A stretch of DNA of 64,000 nucleotides from Saccharofermentans sp. (GTDB lineage Bacteria > Bacillota > Clostridia > Saccharofermentanales > Saccharofermentanaceae), in contig JAIKWA010000130.1 of the NCBI GenBank assembly GCA_024685135.1, positions 1 through 64,000 of the forward strand. Direction: 5' to 3'. The first letter of the stretch is position 1; each line of letters opens with the position of its first letter. This document shows, piece by piece, positions 60,892 to 64,000 of this stretch. The translations under genes were made by a program, and so were the position numbers. Under the pieces are notes generated by a model. The model saw nothing but the letters and a program-made list of their open reading frames with translations. It made no database searches and had not been told where the DNA came from.

Positions 60892-60933
60892 TCAAGTGAT
60901 AAGATTACTTAATCAATGAAGGGAAGTATTTAT

Positions 60934-62385
60934 ATGCTCGATAACAAGACATTTAAATTAGACGATATAAAGAGCGGATCTAAGATCTATTTCATCGGGA
61001 TCGGCGGTATCTCCATGAACGGCCTTGCAAAGCTTGCAAAGGCTCAGGGCTTTATCGTGGGAGGCTCGGATAACCACCCGGGCGAGAGGACAGAAGAGCT
61101 CGCATCTGAGGGCATCAAGATCTATAACAGCCAGATCGCAGATAATATAGACGATTTTAAGCCTGACTATCTCGTTAAGACGGCAGCGATCCTTCCTCAC
61201 AACGAGGAGGTTAGAAGAGCAAATGAGTTAGGCCTTCAGATATTCGACCGCGCCGAATTCCTCGGAGCGTTTACGAGAACTTATACAAACGTTATCAATG
61301 TATCCGGTACACACGGCAAGACCACAACATCTTCCATGGTATCCCTGATGCTCATTGATGAGGGATTGGATCCCACAGTCCACTTGGGCGCAGACCTCGA
61401 TATATTCGGAGGCACTGTCAAGACGGGCTCTAAGGAACTTCTCGTATCCGAGGCTTGTGAGTTCAACAGGTCCTTCCTGAACTTCACATCCACTACGGCG
61501 ATAATCACTAACATAGACCACGACCATGTAGATTGCTATCCGACGATACAGGATGTTATAGATGTCTTTGCTAAGTTTATGGAGCTCATAAACGATAACG
61601 GTAACCTTGTCGTATCAGGTCACGATGCCAATATAGCAAAGTCCATAACAGAAGCTAAGGCTGCATTTGAAGCAAAGGGAAGGACATTCCCCAATATCGT
61701 CACATGCGCAATGGACAGTGAGATCTGCGAAGCGACCGGCAAGAAGGCCGACATGATCGCATCTGATATCGAATTTATCGAAGGTCATCCGAGCTTCGAT
61801 CTGATCTTCAGAGGCGAGGAGCTTGGCAGAGTAACTCTCAGGATCCCGGGCTCGCACAATATCTGCAATGCTCTTAATGCGGCTGCTGCAGCGCTCCTTA
61901 CAGGCGCATCGGCTTCTTCCGTCATAAGTGCGCTTAATTCCTTCAACGGTGCAGACGGCAGATACACGATAAAGGGCAAGTACAAGGGCTGCGATGTCGT
62001 TGTCGACTATGCACACCATCCGACAGCTGCAAGAGCTACTATTGAAGCGGCATCCAATATGCCTCACGGAGATATCCTGGTGGTATTCCAGCCGCTTACC
62101 TTTAACAGGACAAAGCTCCTTTTCGAAGATTATGTAACCAGCCTTCTTCCTTGCAAGAAGATCCTCTTTGCAGAGATCTTCTCAGACAGAGAGATCAACA
62201 CCCACGAGATATCAAGTAAGGATATCTGCGACGAGATCAACAAGCGCGGCGGTGATGCAGAGTTCTACGAGGTAAGGAGCGAGCTTAAGGAGAGGATCGA
62301 CGAGCTCATCAAGCCCGGTGACATCATCCTCATCTTAGGCCCCGAAGATATAAGAACATTAGGCGACGAGCTTTGCCCCAAGTAA
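60934..62385 (+). CDS. murC: UDP-N-acetylmuramate--L-alanine ligase
   Basis: 483 residues. Start ATG 60934 has AAGGGAAG upstream; ATG 60916 has none. N-terminal Rossmann YFIGIGGISMNGLAKLA, ATP loop NVSGTHGKTTTSSMVSLM, SEACEFNRSFLNF, and the C-terminal DVVVDYAHHPTAARATIE typical of Mur ligases. Adds L-Ala to UDP-MurNAc in the cytosol. The next gene follows 3 nt later. Confidence 0.95.
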   Translation: MLDNKTFKLDDIKSGSKIYFIGIGGISMNGLAKLAKAQGFIVGGSDNHPGERTEELASEGIKIYNSQIADNIDDFKPDYLVKTAAILPHNEEVRRANELGLQIFDRAEFLGAFTRTYTNVINVSGTHGKTTTSSMVSLMLIDEGLDPTVHLGADLDIFGGTVKTGSKELLVSEACEFNRSFLNFTSTTAIITNIDHDHVDCYPTIQDVIDVFAKFMELINDNGNLVVSGHDANIAKSITEAKAAFEAKGRTFPNIVTCAMDSEICEATGKKADMIASDIEFIEGHPSFDLIFRGEELGRVTLRIPGSHNICNALNAAAAALLTGASASSVISALNSFNGADGRYTIKGKYKGCDVVVDYAHHPTAARATIEAASNMPHGDILVVFQPLTFNRTKLLFEDYVTSLLPCKKILFAEIFSDREINTHEISSKDICDEINKRGGDAEFYEVRSELKERIDELIKPGDIILILGPEDIRTLGDELCPK

Positions 62386-62388
62386 GAG

Positions 62389-63909
62389 ATGAAGAAGAAT
62401 CAGGGCTCACAGTTTAATACCAGTAAGAGCGGGAGCCGTGCGCTTCGTGCAAAAAGGATACCTCTGATCGCAAAGATCGCAGCAGCGGTATCCTTTGCTA
62501 TGTGTATCTTGATGCTGATACTCTTCTTTATCGCAAAGGGGACAAAGCCTGCAGGCGATAAGTATGCTCTGTTTGTAAGCTCTGAAGACTGCGACATAAC
62601 GGATCTTTCCCTGAACTATTCTCTGGCATCGGCAGGCTTTGAGATCATCGGGATGGATGCTTCTGATACCGCTATCCCTTCAAAGCTCAAAGACGAAGCT
62701 GTCGTGCTCATCGCAATAGGCAGTGACAGCTTCAATATAGCAGACACTCTTATAAGCAATAGTGAGAACGGTATCGACGGCGTTTGCCTCATAGCGCCCG
62801 AGTATCCGGGCAATGCTGCAGTAGAAGGCTATTCTACGGTATCTCCCGCTATTCCGATTGCGGTGTTCGGCTTTGACGGTGATGATGATGACTCATCAGA
62901 GATGGACGGCCCCGAGATGATCTTCGAGAGGATATCGGGAGTCGATACCATATACGGTACTCCTGCAAGTACGGGCGGTGCAGGCTCTTATAAAGTATAT
63001 TCTTCAGCGGATATGCAGCGCTTCTTATATCTTGCATCGGATTCATCTGATGTTTCCGGCATGCTTGCTTCTTCGAGCTTTAAGACCGAGCTTGCAAGAT
63101 TTTTGGGACTGAGGTTTGAAGGCTCTTATCCTTCAGGCGGGGTAAATGCCTGGTTCGTATTAAGGCTCATCGCTTTGTTCGTTGCACTTACAGGCCTTAT
63201 GGCTTATCTGTTCTTTATACCGGTGCCCACACCTGACAGCGGTGAGAAGAGACTTAAGGGCAGGGACAGCCTTGCCTTGATAATCGTGACCGGAGCTGCA
63301 GCCTGGCTTACACTCTGCACTGTGGTAATAGATATTATCCCTAAGATAAAGAGGTTTGCTCCTTATGTGATAATCCTCTCTCCGACTGCGCTTATCCTCC
63401 TTATGTTCATATTAAGAGCAGGTTATATACTCTCTAATAAGACTACATATAAGATGCGGAAAGAGAAGATCACTAACTTCCTCATTATGGCAGTGCTTGA
63501 AGTGCTTATAGTATTTACGGCTCTTCTGGTATTTACCGATATAGCGGTTGAGAAGAGATCTTTGTCTTCATATCTTGTGGCTTTGGCAGTATTTGCGATA
63601 AACAGCTTTACCTGCTATTTCCTCGCATTGGTCGATAAGAAGTCAAGGTTTAACGGAGAAGGGCCGGGTTCTTACTACGGAAACATCATATATCCTGCAG
63701 GCACTTTGCTGCCTTCCGTGGCAGGCCTTATCGCGGCTTTGGCTTCATCCGATCCGAGCCTTGTTCAGGTTTCCGTTACAGGGATTGGTATAGCCGTTAT
63801 CCCTTATCTTGCATCACAGACGATAAAGAGGTCTTCGGATTTCTGTTTCCTTGCAGGACTTACTCACGGTCTTATCTCGGCAATGCTTGTGTTTATTGCC
63901 TGGAAATAA
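62389..63909 (+). CDS. polytopic membrane protein with extracytoplasmic domain, unrecognised
   Basis: 506 residues, starting 3 nt after the murC stop. One membrane helix near residues 27-49, an extracytoplasmic domain of about 200 residues (KYALFVSSEDCDITDLSLNYSLASAGFEIIGMD ... VVLIAIGSD ... GVCLIAPEYPG), then about seven more helices (about 250-505). The loop domain has alternating beta strands like a degenerate alpha/beta hydrolase fold, but no catalytic triad is seen. A position after murC hints at envelope function (inference). Confidence 0.72.
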   Translation: MKKNQGSQFNTSKSGSRALRAKRIPLIAKIAAAVSFAMCILMLILFFIAKGTKPAGDKYALFVSSEDCDITDLSLNYSLASAGFEIIGMDASDTAIPSKLKDEAVVLIAIGSDSFNIADTLISNSENGIDGVCLIAPEYPGNAAVEGYSTVSPAIPIAVFGFDGDDDDSSEMDGPEMIFERISGVDTIYGTPASTGGAGSYKVYSSADMQRFLYLASDSSDVSGMLASSSFKTELARFLGLRFEGSYPSGGVNAWFVLRLIALFVALTGLMAYLFFIPVPTPDSGEKRLKGRDSLALIIVTGAAAWLTLCTVVIDIIPKIKRFAPYVIILSPTALILLMFILRAGYILSNKTTYKMRKEKITNFLIMAVLEVLIVFTALLVFTDIAVEKRSLSSYLVALAVFAINSFTCYFLALVDKKSRFNGEGPGSYYGNIIYPAGTLLPSVAGLIAALASSDPSLVQVSVTGIGIAVIPYLASQTIKRSSDFCFLAGLTHGLISAMLVFIAWK

Positions 63910-63920
63910 CAAATTAAACA

Positions 63921-63949
63921 TTGACTTTAATAATCCCAAAGTGTATTAT
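63921..63949 (+). promoter_or_regulatory. promoter near the right edge, leaderless geometry
   Basis: TTGACT, 17-base spacer, TATTAT. The predicted +1 is 63956, the first base of an in-frame GTG. Confidence 0.55.
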
Positions 63950-63955
63950 ACGCGG

Positions 63956-64000
63956 GTGACCGCATGTGCCGGGCGTCTAAACGTGCCTGATTTTAGGATC
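63956..64000 (+). CDS. possible start of a gene, cut by window edge
   Basis: Fifteen open codons from GTG: MTACAGRLNVPDFRI. The GTG sits at the predicted transcription start. The first bases match the start of the suspect small gene at 50528 (CGCGGGTGAYC, then GG-G-TAAAC), giving RLNV versus WLNI in the two products. Too short for a firm call. Confidence 0.3.
   Translation, partial: MTACAGRLNVPDFRI

Noticed and set aside
1-64000. Prophage, transposon, integron or toxin-antitoxin system
   Set aside because: No integrase, transposase, phage structural gene, att-like repeat at tRNAs, or convincing toxin gene was found on either strand.

Overview
The window looks like chromosomal DNA of an anaerobic, low-to-mid GC Clostridia-type bacterium (Bacillota). 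The signs are strong GGAGG ribosome binding sites, TTGACA/TATAAT promoters, a T-box leader on aspS, ChW-repeat surface proteins, an FprA flavodiiron protein, a clostridial 2[4Fe-4S] ferredoxin, an ireB-ruvX-DUF1292 cluster, and gene orders shared with Firmicutes (tmk-holB-ricT ... rsmI-metG-tatD; secG-rnr; rho-rpmE-DUF1385-prmC). A gut or rumen lineage is plausible, but the sequence alone does not fix a genus. I see no prophage, insertion sequence, integrase, transposase or CRISPR array; this is mostly core genome with a few lineage-specific insertions.

Layout. Bases 1-1110 hold the end of gpsA and a small membrane exporter-like protein. Bases 1111-1860 have no credible protein gene but hold what looks like a large (about 600-700 nt), heavily structured RNA gene with its own promoter and an intrinsic terminator; this is the most interesting item. 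On the minus strand at 1.9-3.4 kb lie hpt and a cytidylate-kinase-like protein fused to a nuclease-like domain. An M15 peptidase and a DeoR regulator follow. At 5.4-11 kb a degenerate sialate-esterase-like protein, an AraC regulator and folE-folP-folB-folK are packed as one probable operon. At 11-19.3 kb comes an information-processing block (Asn/Arg-rich protein, tmk, holB, ricT, ferredoxin, trmN6-like, rsmI, metG, tatD). Three tRNAs (Val, Asp, Phe) follow, then a calcium P-type ATPase, secG, rnr, T-box plus aspS, mtaB, ireB, ruvX and two DUF1292-type proteins.

Bases 30-37.4 kb are a cell-surface region: a CPBP protease, a 1021-residue exported protein, and two tandem ChW-repeat proteins that share a repeat head but carry different catalytic tails (transglutaminase-like and NlpC/P60-like). 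Bases 37.4-45.5 kb carry DUF4364, pgi, a YitT-type protein, leuS and a membrane GGDEF/EAL protein. Bases 45.5-50.1 kb hold a TetR regulator and a two-gene ABC exporter that share one palindromic operator. A metal-binding HMA protein, a possibly decayed small gene, tRNA-Pro and a 57-residue protein follow. The right end holds an aldo/keto reductase, mreB, fprA, rho, rpmE, DUF1385, prmC, DUF951, a VOC-domain protein, ybaK, murC, a polytopic membrane protein and the first 45 bases of what may be another gene.

Cross-cutting observation: at three genes (4602, 39584 and probably 63956) the -10 box is placed so that the predicted +1 is the first base of the start codon, with no Shine-Dalgarno sequence. 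This suggests a set of leaderless mRNAs. All family calls come from reading motifs in the translations; no database search was run.
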